This document shows, piece by piece, positions 1 through 6,762 of a DNA stretch of 64,000 nucleotides. Under the pieces are notes generated by a model that searched no databases, was not told the origin of the DNA, and saw nothing but the letters and a program-made list of their open reading frames with translations. A program made the position numbers and the translations under genes. This DNA comes from Alcaligenes parafaecalis (lineage in GTDB: Bacteria; Pseudomonadota; Gammaproteobacteria; Burkholderiales; Burkholderiaceae_B), in contig NZ_JAPKNA010000001.1 in NCBI RefSeq assembly GCF_026344135.1, positions 930,001 through 994,000 on the forward strand, read 5' to 3'. How positions within the stretch are numbered: the first letter of the stretch is position 1; the number at the start of each line of letters is the position of its first letter.

Positions 1-156
1 CAGTGCTTTGTGTACCCCATCCTTAATGGCGTCCAAGGCCGGATGTTCCACAATCGACGATACCGATACAGATTGCGCCTGAACCGCAGCGCTCGACATC
101 AATCCCACACACGCCAAAGCGGCCGCCACCTGATGCACCGATCTGATCAGTTTCAT
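1..156 (-). CDS. ABC transporter substrate-binding protein, N-terminal part only
   Basis: The first 52 codons of a minus-strand gene that runs off the left edge. An AAGGAG ribosome site lies just upstream (about 162-168). Residues 1-28 form a classical Sec signal peptide (basic start, hydrophobic core, cleavage after VQA). The mature start (SVSVSSIVEHPALDAIKDG) matches the beginning of the ABC_sub_bind family (PF04392), periplasmic proteins of TrpX-type importers for aromatic amino acids or similar ligands. The ligand cannot be judged from this fragment, and the permease and ATPase genes would lie outside the window. Confidence 0.8.
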   Translation of the reverse strand, partial: MKLIRSVHQVAAALACVGLMSSAAVQAQSVSVSSIVEHPALDAIKDGVHKAL

Positions 157-252
157 CCAATACTCCTTAGATGCAAAAACAATAATTTTAGGCGTTAAGT
201 CTAACGCGAACAGCAAGACTTTGCCCCTTGAGGTAATCCCTGCCCCGACTCG

Positions 253-1014
253 CTATTGGTCCTGCATCTGCCGACGGAAAGACAGCAATTCCCGAGCCCA
301 ACGTGTCGCTGGCAAACCGTAATCGGCCTGCACCTGTTCGGCACGGTTCAGCAGCTCTCCTGCCGTCATCTCCAGCGTACTGCCCTTAAAGGCCAGCACA
401 ACCTGGTTGCCCTCATCCATCTCGGGCAACAGCAGAACCTTGCCATTGAAGGCTTCACGAATATTGTCGATATTGTGTTTGAAGCTGGGATGCGCACCAA
501 AAAGATTGACGGTCATAATGCCCTCGTCGTCCAGAATGGCACGGCAATCCTGATAAAACTCCAGACTGTCGCGCACCGGACCTTCGGCATGAGCGTCATA
601 TAAATCCACCATCAAGGCGCGATATTGGCCGTGCTGATCGCTGTCTTGCACCCAGACCCCGGCGTCAGCCTGGTCAATCAGGGAGCGCGGGCTACGTGGC
701 AAACGGAAAAAAGCATGGCACATTCCGATGACCGACGGGTTCCATTCCACCGTCTGAACCTGGCTGTCGGTCTGCTTCAGACAGAAGCGCAACAAGGAGC
801 CCGCCCCCAGGCCCAGAATAGCCAGCTTGTGTTCGGGTTTGGGGTCTTCCATAAATAGCAGCCAGGCCATCATCTGTTGTGTGTAGGCCAAGACCAATTC
901 AGCGGGCTTGCGAATACGCATGGCACCTTGAATCCACTCCGTTCCAAAATGCAGATAACGGATCCCTTCGCTTTCCGACAATGTGGGACTATCGTCCCCC
1001 TGCTCACCAGCCAT
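253..1014 (-). CDS. Spermidine-synthase-like protein (SpeE-type Rossmann fold)
   Basis: A 253-residue protein of the spermidine/spermine synthase superfamily. The S-adenosyl-type binding loop is visible at residues 67-73 (LGLGAGS), followed by an acidic residue at 90 (TVEWNP) that would hold the ribose, and a VDLYD segment where polyamine synthases carry the catalytic Asp. It lacks the N-terminal beta domain of full SpeE (about 280-290 residues), so true aminopropyl transfer is uncertain; many short homologues are only annotated as spermidine-synthase-like. The start is set by an AAGGAAGAG site directly upstream. It stands alone, about 190 bp downstream of the thiolase remnant on the same strand, with a hairpin between them. 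Confidence 0.8.
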   Translation of the reverse strand: MAGEQGDDSPTLSESEGIRYLHFGTEWIQGAMRIRKPAELVLAYTQQMMAWLLFMEDPKPEHKLAILGLGAGSLLRFCLKQTDSQVQTVEWNPSVIGMCHAFFRLPRSPRSLIDQADAGVWVQDSDQHGQYRALMVDLYDAHAEGPVRDSLEFYQDCRAILDDEGIMTVNLFGAHPSFKHNIDNIREAFNGKVLLLPEMDEGNQVVLAFKGSTLEMTAGELLNRAEQVQADYGLPATRWARELLSFRRQMQDQ

Positions 1015-1111
1015 GAAACTCTTCCTTGCAAATCAGTCAGGCGACCCGGCTCAAACAGGTGCCACGCGGCCCCCGACACAATCCTGCACCTGGATCTAAG
1101 CTGACGACAGA

Positions 1112-1157
1112 GAAAACAACGCCAGAAGGCGGCATTGCGCCACTTCCGGCGTTTTTT
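1112..1157 (-). terminator. Hairpin terminator after the thiolase remnant
   Basis: An imperfect stem (gccagaag paired with cttccggc, one A-C mismatch) is flanked by an A/T tract on each side. It lies beyond the 3' end of the minus-strand thiolase remnant and before the spermidine-synthase-like gene. It could work in both directions. Confidence 0.55.
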
Positions 1158-1200
1158 AGCAAGGCGCCATCATAACAGTGATCACTAGATGGGGAACGGC

Positions 1201-2374
1201 TCACTGACGTTCGATAATCATGGCCACTCCCTCGCTACCGCCATGACACATGGTTACCAGGGCTTACCGCCCCTGGATGCGCTGCAACTCATGCAAAGCC
1301 TTGACCACCAGTGCCGCTCCTGTCGCCCCCAAAGGGTGCCCCATACTGATACTGCCGCCATTCGGATTGACACGCTCCGGATCAAAATCCAGTTCTTTGG
1401 CAACGGCGCAAACCTGTGCCGCAAACGCCTCATTGGATTCAATCACGTCGATATCGCTGACCGTCAATCCCGCTCGCTTGAGCGCCAAGCGAGTCGCTGG
1501 CACCGGCCCCATTCCCGCAAATTGTGGATCCACGCCCGCATGCGCCCATGAGCGCAACTTGCCCATGGGCTTCAAGCCTTTACGGCGCGCCTGCCCCTCT
1601 TCCATCATCAGCACCACCGCCGCCGCATCGGCCAAGCCCAAAATATTACCGGCAGTCACCGTTCCCCCGTCGCTCTGGAAAATAGGCTTCAAGGCGGCAA
1701 GCTGCTCCAGACTGCCATCATGCCGAACATGCTCATCCTGCTTGAAGGCGATCCCGTCGTGGGTCACCATCGGGACGATCTGCTCTGTGAAGTATCCATT
1801 TTCAATGGCATGAAATGCTCTACGGTGCGACTCCAGGGCCAACTGATCCTGCTCACAACGAGACACACCATACTTTCTGGCGACATTCTCTCCCGTCACC
1901 CCCACAGGTTCCCGAGTTAAAGGGCTGATGAAAATTTCCGACAAGACATCGACCAAGGCCACATTGCCCATGCGGCTCCCCCCAGCGCTGGCTTGTCGCC
2001 ATGTACGGAATTCGACTGGTGCTTTCCACACCGCCCGCCAAGGCTACCCCGGCCTCACCCAATACAATCGCTTGCGCTGCCGAAATAATGGCCTGCAAAC
2101 CTGATGCACATAAACGGTTCACGCTCATGGCAACTGCCTCTTGAGCGACTCCCGCTTTCATGGAGGCTGCCCGCGGCAAATAGATATCCTGGGGCTCGGT
2201 CAGCACCACCTGCCCCATCACCACCTGTTCCACCTCCGAGGCGGATACTCCGCTTCTGCCCAACACTTCCTGCATGACCGCAGCCCCCATCTCAACGGGA
2301 GGAACACTCCGTAAGGCGCCGCCGAAATTACCGAAAGCGGTTCGACACGCCTGAACCAGGACGACTTCTTGCAT
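1201..2374 (-). pseudogene. Acetyl-CoA acetyltransferase paralogue, broken by a frameshift and a stop
   Basis: A degenerate copy of the intact thiolase that lies upstream on the same strand. Reading from the ATG at 2374, the thiolase fold is normal with the nucleophile motif NRLCASG. A run of six G (1978-1983 on the plus strand as C) carries one base too many compared with the intact copy (RWG-ARMG versus RWG-SRMG), shifting the frame. The rest is then in frame with 1264-2031 and keeps GHPLGATGA. At 1264-1266 a TAA replaces the Tyr codon after QGR. Reading through gives 20 more residues ending ALVTMCHGG...IIERQ, matching the C-terminus of the paralogue but with the CIGGGQG active-site loop altered to CHGGSEG. 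The homopolymer change alone could be a sequencing error; the separate stop codon makes real decay more likely. Confidence 0.85.
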
Positions 2375-2542
2375 ACGAATCTCCTTTTATTCTGACGAGA
2401 GAAAACAAGGGCTTCATGCTCAGCCACAAAAGCCCCGCATTACTTTTAAAACAATTCGATGCAACTGGCCGAGTGCTTAGGGGCCGCTACAAAAACAAAT
2501 CATCAAGTCGGCGTTTTTATAAGACTTACTTGTATATGCCGC

Positions 2543-2580
2543 AAAAAAAGCCGGAAAGTGGTTTGAAACCACTTTCCGGC
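2543..2580 (-). terminator. Rho-independent terminator of the thiolase gene
   Basis: A perfect 15-bp inverted repeat centred at 2565 (gccggaaagtggttt and its complement) is followed on the minus strand by a seven-T run (2543-2549). It sits 46 bp past the stop codon of the minus-strand thiolase. Confidence 0.9.
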
Positions 2581-2626
2581 TTGCTTGCTCTCTAAACCAG
2601 GCTTGGAGAGGGACTATCCGCAAAGC

Positions 2627-3808
2627 TTAGGGGCGCTCGAAAATCGCCGCAATGCCCTGCCCGCCACCAATACACATGGTGACCAGCGCGTAACGACCTT
2701 GAACGCGTTGCAGCTCGTGCAAGGCCTTCACGGTAATCGCCGCCCCGGTGGCTCCGATCGGGTGACCCAGGCTGATACCGCTACCGTTGGGATTCACACG
2801 GGCAGGATCCAGACCCAATTCACGCACTACCGCACACGCTTGAGCGGCGAAAGCTTCGTTGGACTCAATCACATCCAGATCCGACACACTCAAACCGGCA
2901 CGCTCCAACGCAAAACGCGTTGCGGGCACAGGGCCAATTCCCATGATGCTGGGGTCCACACCTGCATGGCCCCAGGACACCAGCTTGGCCAAGGGTTTCA
3001 AACCACGCTGGCGAGCCTCTTCGGCACACATCAGCAGCACGGCGGCAGCACCATCATTCAGGCCAGACGCATTACCGGCAGTCACGCTGCCACCCTCGGG
3101 CAAGAACACAGGCTTGAGGCCCGTGAAGTTGTCCATGGTCGCATCCATACGGACGTGCTCATCCTGATCAAACACAATCTCGCCCTTACGGCTTTTCTGG
3201 ATGATAGGAACGATCTGTTCTTTAAAGTAGCCTTGCTCGATCGCACGACGCGCACGTTGGTGCGATTCCAGTGCCAGCTCGTCCTGGTCGGCACGGGTGA
3301 CGCCATACTGGCGGGCCACGTTTTCAGCCGTAATACCCATATGAACGCGATCAAACGGGTCTGTCAGTGCGCCGGTCATCATGTCCATCATGACCGAATC
3401 CCCCATGCGGGCGCCCCAGCGATGGGCGCTGGACATATACGGAGCCCGGCTCATGCTTTCTGCGCCACCGGCCAAAGCAACTTTGGCATCACCCAGCAGG
3501 ATTCCCTGTGCCGCCGACACAATGGCTTGCAGACCGGAACCACACAAACGGTTGACGTTCATGGCCGGAGTGCCGTGTCCCACGCCTGCCTGTACCGAGG
3601 CCACACGCGACAAGTACATATCACGCGGTTCGGTCTGGATGACCTGCCCCATCACCACATGCTGAACGTCTGCTGCCGACACGCCACTTCTGTCCAGTAC
3701 TGCGCGCAATACCGTGGCTCCCATCTCGATTGGCGACACATTCTTCAGACCACCACCAAAATCACCAATCGCGGTACGGCATGCCTGGACTACAACCACT
3801 TCTTTCAT
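2627..3808 (-). CDS. Acetyl-CoA acetyltransferase (thiolase), intact copy
   Basis: A 393-residue thiolase, the usual length for the biosynthetic/degradative acetyl-CoA acetyltransferases (AtoB, PhaA, BktB type). It condenses two acetyl-CoA, or cleaves 3-ketoacyl-CoA, in the cytoplasm. The catalytic set is present: Cys89 in NRLCGSG, the SNEAFAAQ segment, His in GHPIGATGA near 350, and Cys379 in CIGGGQG. The start at 3808 is chosen because GGGAG lies 7-10 bp upstream and MKEVVVVQACRTAIG is the family N-terminus; a longer in-frame ATG at 3922 has no support. It is divergent from the universal stress gene and is followed by the decaying paralogue. Chain-length preference cannot be read from sequence. 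Confidence 0.93.
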   Translation of the reverse strand: MKEVVVVQACRTAIGDFGGGLKNVSPIEMGATVLRAVLDRSGVSAADVQHVVMGQVIQTEPRDMYLSRVASVQAGVGHGTPAMNVNRLCGSGLQAIVSAAQGILLGDAKVALAGGAESMSRAPYMSSAHRWGARMGDSVMMDMMTGALTDPFDRVHMGITAENVARQYGVTRADQDELALESHQRARRAIEQGYFKEQIVPIIQKSRKGEIVFDQDEHVRMDATMDNFTGLKPVFLPEGGSVTAGNASGLNDGAAAVLLMCAEEARQRGLKPLAKLVSWGHAGVDPSIMGIGPVPATRFALERAGLSVSDLDVIESNEAFAAQACAVVRELGLDPARVNPNGSGISLGHPIGATGAAITVKALHELQRVQGRYALVTMCIGGGQGIAAIFERP

Positions 3809-4001
3809 ATGAATCTCCCTCAATCCCAGTGGGATATGATGACCTGCATAAAAAAGCCAAGCTGACAAAAACGTCCACTCGAATATACACGGCTGCCATG
3901 GAAAACCATAAAGCAGACACAAAGACCGTAATTCGCAGTATGGTTTGATACCTTACCCACAAGACACGTTCTTGATAACCCTTTTTATAGGATTCCCCCT
4001 C

Positions 4002-4463
4002 ATGTACGAGCGTATCCTGGTATGCACCGACGGCTCAGAACTGTCCGCCCACGCTGTCACCCATGCCCTGAATCTGGCCAAGACCAGCGGCGCCAAATTG
4101 CTGGCCCTGCGCGTCATTCCGCGCTATCGCCAAAGCTACCTGGAGGGCGGCCCCATTATTGATCAGAAGCTCGATAGCCGTATCGAAGCCTCCTGGGTAG
4201 AGCACGCGCAATCCGAACTGGCTGCCGTCAAGCAAGCCGGGAAAGATATTGGCGTCTCGGTGAAAGGTCTGGTGGTGAAATCCGAACTGGTGGCCGATGC
4301 CATTATTTCCACCGCTGAAAAACAAAACGCCGACTTGATCGTGATGTCCTCGCACGGCCGCAAAGGCTACAAGCGCCTGCTATTGGGCAGCGAAACACAA
4401 CATGTGCTGACCTATTCGGAAATTCCGGTATTGGTTATTCGCAAGAAAGCCAAGAAAAAATAA
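4002..4463 (+). CDS. Universal stress protein, UspA family
   Basis: A single-domain Usp of 153 residues starting MYERILVCTDGSELS. The nucleotide-binding signature near the C-terminus (SSHGRKGYKRLLLGS) keeps the G-9x-G-S part, with Ser in place of the first Gly, and is followed by the VLVIR strand. Such proteins bind ATP or AMP and respond to starvation and stress. A Lys-rich tail (KKAKKK) ends the protein. The start at 4002 is preferred over the in-frame ATG at 3945 because it begins the family fold directly and has TAGGA about 9 bp upstream. It is followed by its own terminator and is divergent from the thiolase gene. Confidence 0.92.
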   Translation: MYERILVCTDGSELSAHAVTHALNLAKTSGAKLLALRVIPRYRQSYLEGGPIIDQKLDSRIEASWVEHAQSELAAVKQAGKDIGVSVKGLVVKSELVADAIISTAEKQNADLIVMSSHGRKGYKRLLLGSETQHVLTYSEIPVLVIRKKAKKK

Positions 4464-4480
4464 AAATATCGCCAGGCATC

Positions 4481-4507
4481 AAAACGCAAACTTCGGTTTG
4501 CGTTTTT
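4481..4507 (+). terminator. UUCG-loop terminator after the UspA gene
   Basis: The stem acgcaaac/gtttgcgt closes on a ttcg tetraloop and ends in a five-T run. It lies 18 bp after the UspA stop codon. Confidence 0.9.
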
Positions 4508-4525
4508 CGTTCTCAGGAGCCCGCC

Positions 4526-5311
4526 ATGAGCATTAGCACACAGGAAAAACGCCGCCGCTTTCGCGCCTTGCATGAAAGTGGCCTACTGATTTTGCCCAAT
4601 CCCTGGGACATAGGCGGAGCCAAACGCCTGGAACGTCTGGGTGCACGGGCCATTGCCAGCAGCAGTGCGGCCTTTGCCTGGTCAAACGGTCTGGAAGATT
4701 TTGAAGTGGGCCGAGATGCTCTGCTCGCCCATTTGCAGGAGATAGCGGCCAGCACAGACTTGCCGCTTAATGCCGACTTTGAAAATGGTTTTGCCGATGA
4801 GCCGGATCAAGTCGCCGCGAATGTGACCCTGGCGATTCAAACCGGTATTGCCGGTTTATCCATTGAAGATCGCTACGGTGACGAGCTTTATGATCTGGAC
4901 TTGTCCGTAGCCCGCCTGCAGGCAGCCAAGCAAGCCATTGACGCCAGCGGTGAGGATGTCCTGCTGATAGGACGTTGTGAAGGTCTGTTGATCGGCCTGC
5001 TGGATCTGGCTCAAACCATTACCAGATTGCAAGCCTATGCCCAGGCGGGAGCAGATGTGGTCTACGCGCCCGGTTTGCGCGAACTGGACGATATTGCCCA
5101 AGTGGTACAGGCGCTGGCCCCTACCCCGGTCAACGTGCTGCTGATTCACCCCGGGCTCAAGGTCCCCGATCTGGCCGCTATTGGCGTGCGTCGTGTCAGC
5201 ACCGGTTCACAACTGGCCCTGGCGACCTGGAACCGTTTTGAACAAGCCAGTTTGCAACTTCTGGAACAAGGGCATTTACCCCCTACCCAGCCGCATCGCC
5301 GCTGGTCCTGA
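4526..5311 (+). CDS. Isocitrate lyase/PEP mutase family protein
   Basis: A 261-residue TIM-barrel protein of the PEP mutase/isocitrate lyase superfamily. The N-terminus LPNPWDIGGAKRLERLGARAIASSS, the NADFENGF strand with its metal-binding acidic residues (about 83-89) and GLSIEDR (about 111-117) are typical of the short subgroup annotated as carboxyvinyl-carboxyphosphonate phosphorylmutase or oxaloacetate decarboxylase-like. The KKCGH lyase motif of true isocitrate lyases is absent; in its place is LIGRCEGLL, so C-C lyase or decarboxylase activity on a small 2-oxo or 2-methyl acid is likely but the substrate is unknown. CAGGAG upstream supports the ATG. It appears monocistronic between two terminators. 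Confidence 0.85.
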   Translation: MSISTQEKRRRFRALHESGLLILPNPWDIGGAKRLERLGARAIASSSAAFAWSNGLEDFEVGRDALLAHLQEIAASTDLPLNADFENGFADEPDQVAANVTLAIQTGIAGLSIEDRYGDELYDLDLSVARLQAAKQAIDASGEDVLLIGRCEGLLIGLLDLAQTITRLQAYAQAGADVVYAPGLRELDDIAQVVQALAPTPVNVLLIHPGLKVPDLAAIGVRRVSTGSQLALATWNRFEQASLQLLEQGHLPPTQPHRRWS

Positions 5312-5337
5312 CTCACAGACACAAAACAAGCAGGCAT

Positions 5338-5371
5338 AAAAAAAGCGCAAGCCTCACAGCTTGCGCTTTTT
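5338..5371. terminator. Bidirectional terminator between convergent genes
   Basis: A 12-bp stem (aaaagcgcaagc/gcttgcgctttt) with a 6-nt loop, A-run on the left and T-run on the right. It serves the plus-strand PEP mutase family gene and the minus-strand 46-residue gene that ends at 5389. Confidence 0.9.
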
Positions 5372-5388
5372 AACCCTTCAGTCAGAAC

Positions 5389-5529
5389 TTAGCTGTCCTG
5401 AGCCTGGTCGCTGGACGCGTCCACCTTGGCTTCCTGATCGGTTTCTACGGCAGCTTTCTTAGGAGCAACCCAATTCAGGGGCTCAACCTCAAAGGCTTGT
5501 TTACGACGTACTGGTTTCGATTTGCTCAC
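5389..5529 (-). CDS. Small basic/acidic protein of 46 residues, function unknown
   Basis: A short open frame starting at a GTG (5527-5529) with an excellent CAGGAG ribosome site 6-7 bp upstream and a TAA stop just before a bidirectional terminator. The protein begins MSKSKPVRRKQAFEVEPLN, so a strongly basic N-terminal dozen residues, then WVAPKKAAVETDQEAKVD and a Ser/Asp/Gln-rich acidic tail. There is no membrane segment or Cys. I do not recognise the family. The complete set of gene signals (ribosome site, stop, terminator, upstream dyad at 5617-5650) argues that it is real. It might be a small nucleic-acid- or ribosome-associated protein, but that is a guess from charge alone. Confidence 0.65.
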   Translation of the reverse strand: MSKSKPVRRKQAFEVEPLNWVAPKKAAVETDQEAKVDASSDQAQDS

Positions 5530-5616
5530 GAATAACTCCTGCTCAATATCGACAGGGGGCGCTGCCCTTAGCGCCCCGATTTCTTTATTATATCAATGAT
5601 TAGACCACAAATCAAT

Positions 5617-5650
5617 TTTGCTTATGATATGAGCTCATTATGAAAGCAAA
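5617..5650. promoter_or_regulatory. Imperfect 34-bp dyad, candidate operator
   Basis: TTTGCTT and AAGCAAA arms are placed symmetrically around a perfect ATGAGCTCAT core (centre between 5633 and 5634) in AT-rich DNA. It lies about 90 bp upstream of the 46-residue gene and 166 bp upstream of the divergent LysR gene, so it could bind a dimeric regulator of either. No binding protein can be named. Confidence 0.4.
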
Positions 5651-5815
5651 TTAGGCGACGTTAGAACAAAATAAAGACAAATTGAAACAGCGTTTTCTCA
5701 TAGACAATTCAGACCCAAACAAGGGCCCTGACTACGTCGCGATTCATACCGCTACAAGGCAAGCGTAAAAACTCAGTTTTCACACATTTGCGTACAACAA
5801 TAAAGAGACAATGGC

Positions 5816-6709
5816 ATGCACGATTTCCGCCCCACCGACAACCTGGATCGCTCCTTGCGCTGCTTTTTACGCATCGCTCAATTGGGCTCGGTCAGCAGAG
5901 CCGCCGATGATTTGGGACAAAGCCAATCCAGCCTGAGCAAACAATTAAGTTCGCTGGAGCAAAGCCTGGGCCAGACTCTGTTTACCCGCACTGGGCGCGG
6001 AGTCAGCCTGAATGATGCGGGTGAGCTGCTGCGCCAAGCCATCGAGCCCGCCTATAGCCGCATTGACAGTGCCATTCATGCTGTACGCCAGGATCACGGC
6101 GTCAATTCAGGCACAGTGCGGCTGGCCACCGTACATACCTTGAGCTACTACTTCATGTCCGATGTGGCTGCCGCTTTCATGAGTTCCCACCCAGGCGTGA
6201 ATTTATCCTTGTTGGGACGCAGTTCGCCCGAGGTCGTGGCTTTGGTGGAAAGCGGCAAGGCCGATGTGGGTTTTGTGTACGACTCGGCGGTGGACTGTGG
6301 AGGCTTGATCTCACACACTTTGTTTGACGATCAAATGTGCCGCATCTCCGCCCGGCAGGAGCCTTTTCCCAATGCAGACTTAAGCCACCAGGCCTTGCGC
6401 CTGATCGGCTTTCCGCCCCATTACGCCCTGCGCCGCATGATTCACAGCAGCGGCCTGCATCCCGAATTTGTGGCAGAAGTTGAAACCATAGATGCCATGT
6501 TGCGGCTGGTGTCCTCAGGATTGGGAGACTGTATCTTGCCCAGCCGCATTCCCGACAGCCTGTTGCACGAGCACAATCTGCATAAATACCCCATTGAGCA
6601 GCCCATTCTGCAACGCCGCGTCGTCGCAATCTTGCGGGCAGACCGTGATCCGCAAGCCCTGACCTCCAGGCTACTGGAATGTGCTTTACGCACGGCTCAA
6701 AACCTGTAG
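5816..6709 (+). CDS. LysR-family transcriptional regulator
   Basis: A 297-residue LysR-type regulator. The winged helix-turn-helix lies at about residues 13-70 (FLRIAQLGSVSRAADDLG...SLSKQLSSLE), followed by the linker helix and an effector-binding domain starting near 95 (GTVRLATVHTLSYYFM). The ATG at 5816 has AAAGAGAC 8-14 bp upstream; the ATG at 5811 is out of frame. The gene is convergent with the amino-acid decarboxylase and divergent from the 46-residue gene, so its target is not evident. Autoregulation from the dyad at 5617-5650 is possible but unproven. Confidence 0.92.
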   Translation: MHDFRPTDNLDRSLRCFLRIAQLGSVSRAADDLGQSQSSLSKQLSSLEQSLGQTLFTRTGRGVSLNDAGELLRQAIEPAYSRIDSAIHAVRQDHGVNSGTVRLATVHTLSYYFMSDVAAAFMSSHPGVNLSLLGRSSPEVVALVESGKADVGFVYDSAVDCGGLISHTLFDDQMCRISARQEPFPNADLSHQALRLIGFPPHYALRRMIHSSGLHPEFVAEVETIDAMLRLVSSGLGDCILPSRIPDSLLHEHNLHKYPIEQPILQRRVVAILRADRDPQALTSRLLECALRTAQNL

Positions 6710-6720
6710 GCTGCCCTGCT

Positions 6721-6749
6721 CAAGCGCCGAAGCCCTGCCCCGGCGCTTG
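6721..6749. terminator. Hairpin between convergent LysR and decarboxylase genes
   Basis: A 9-bp perfect stem (caagcgccg/cggcgcttg) with an 11-nt loop. No clear T-run follows on either strand, so it may only slow or stabilise the 3' ends. Confidence 0.4.
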
Positions 6750-6762
6750 ATGGCAGCTTGCT

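Noticed and set aside
1978..1983. Programmed frameshift in the second thiolase
   Set aside because: A slippery run alone might suggest it, but the separate TAA at 1264-1266 and the drifted end loop point to decay, and thiolases are not known to use programmed frameshifting.
2585..3865. 426-codon plus-strand open frame across the intact thiolase
   Set aside because: Complete antisense overlap with a canonical thiolase and a terminator; no ribosome site.
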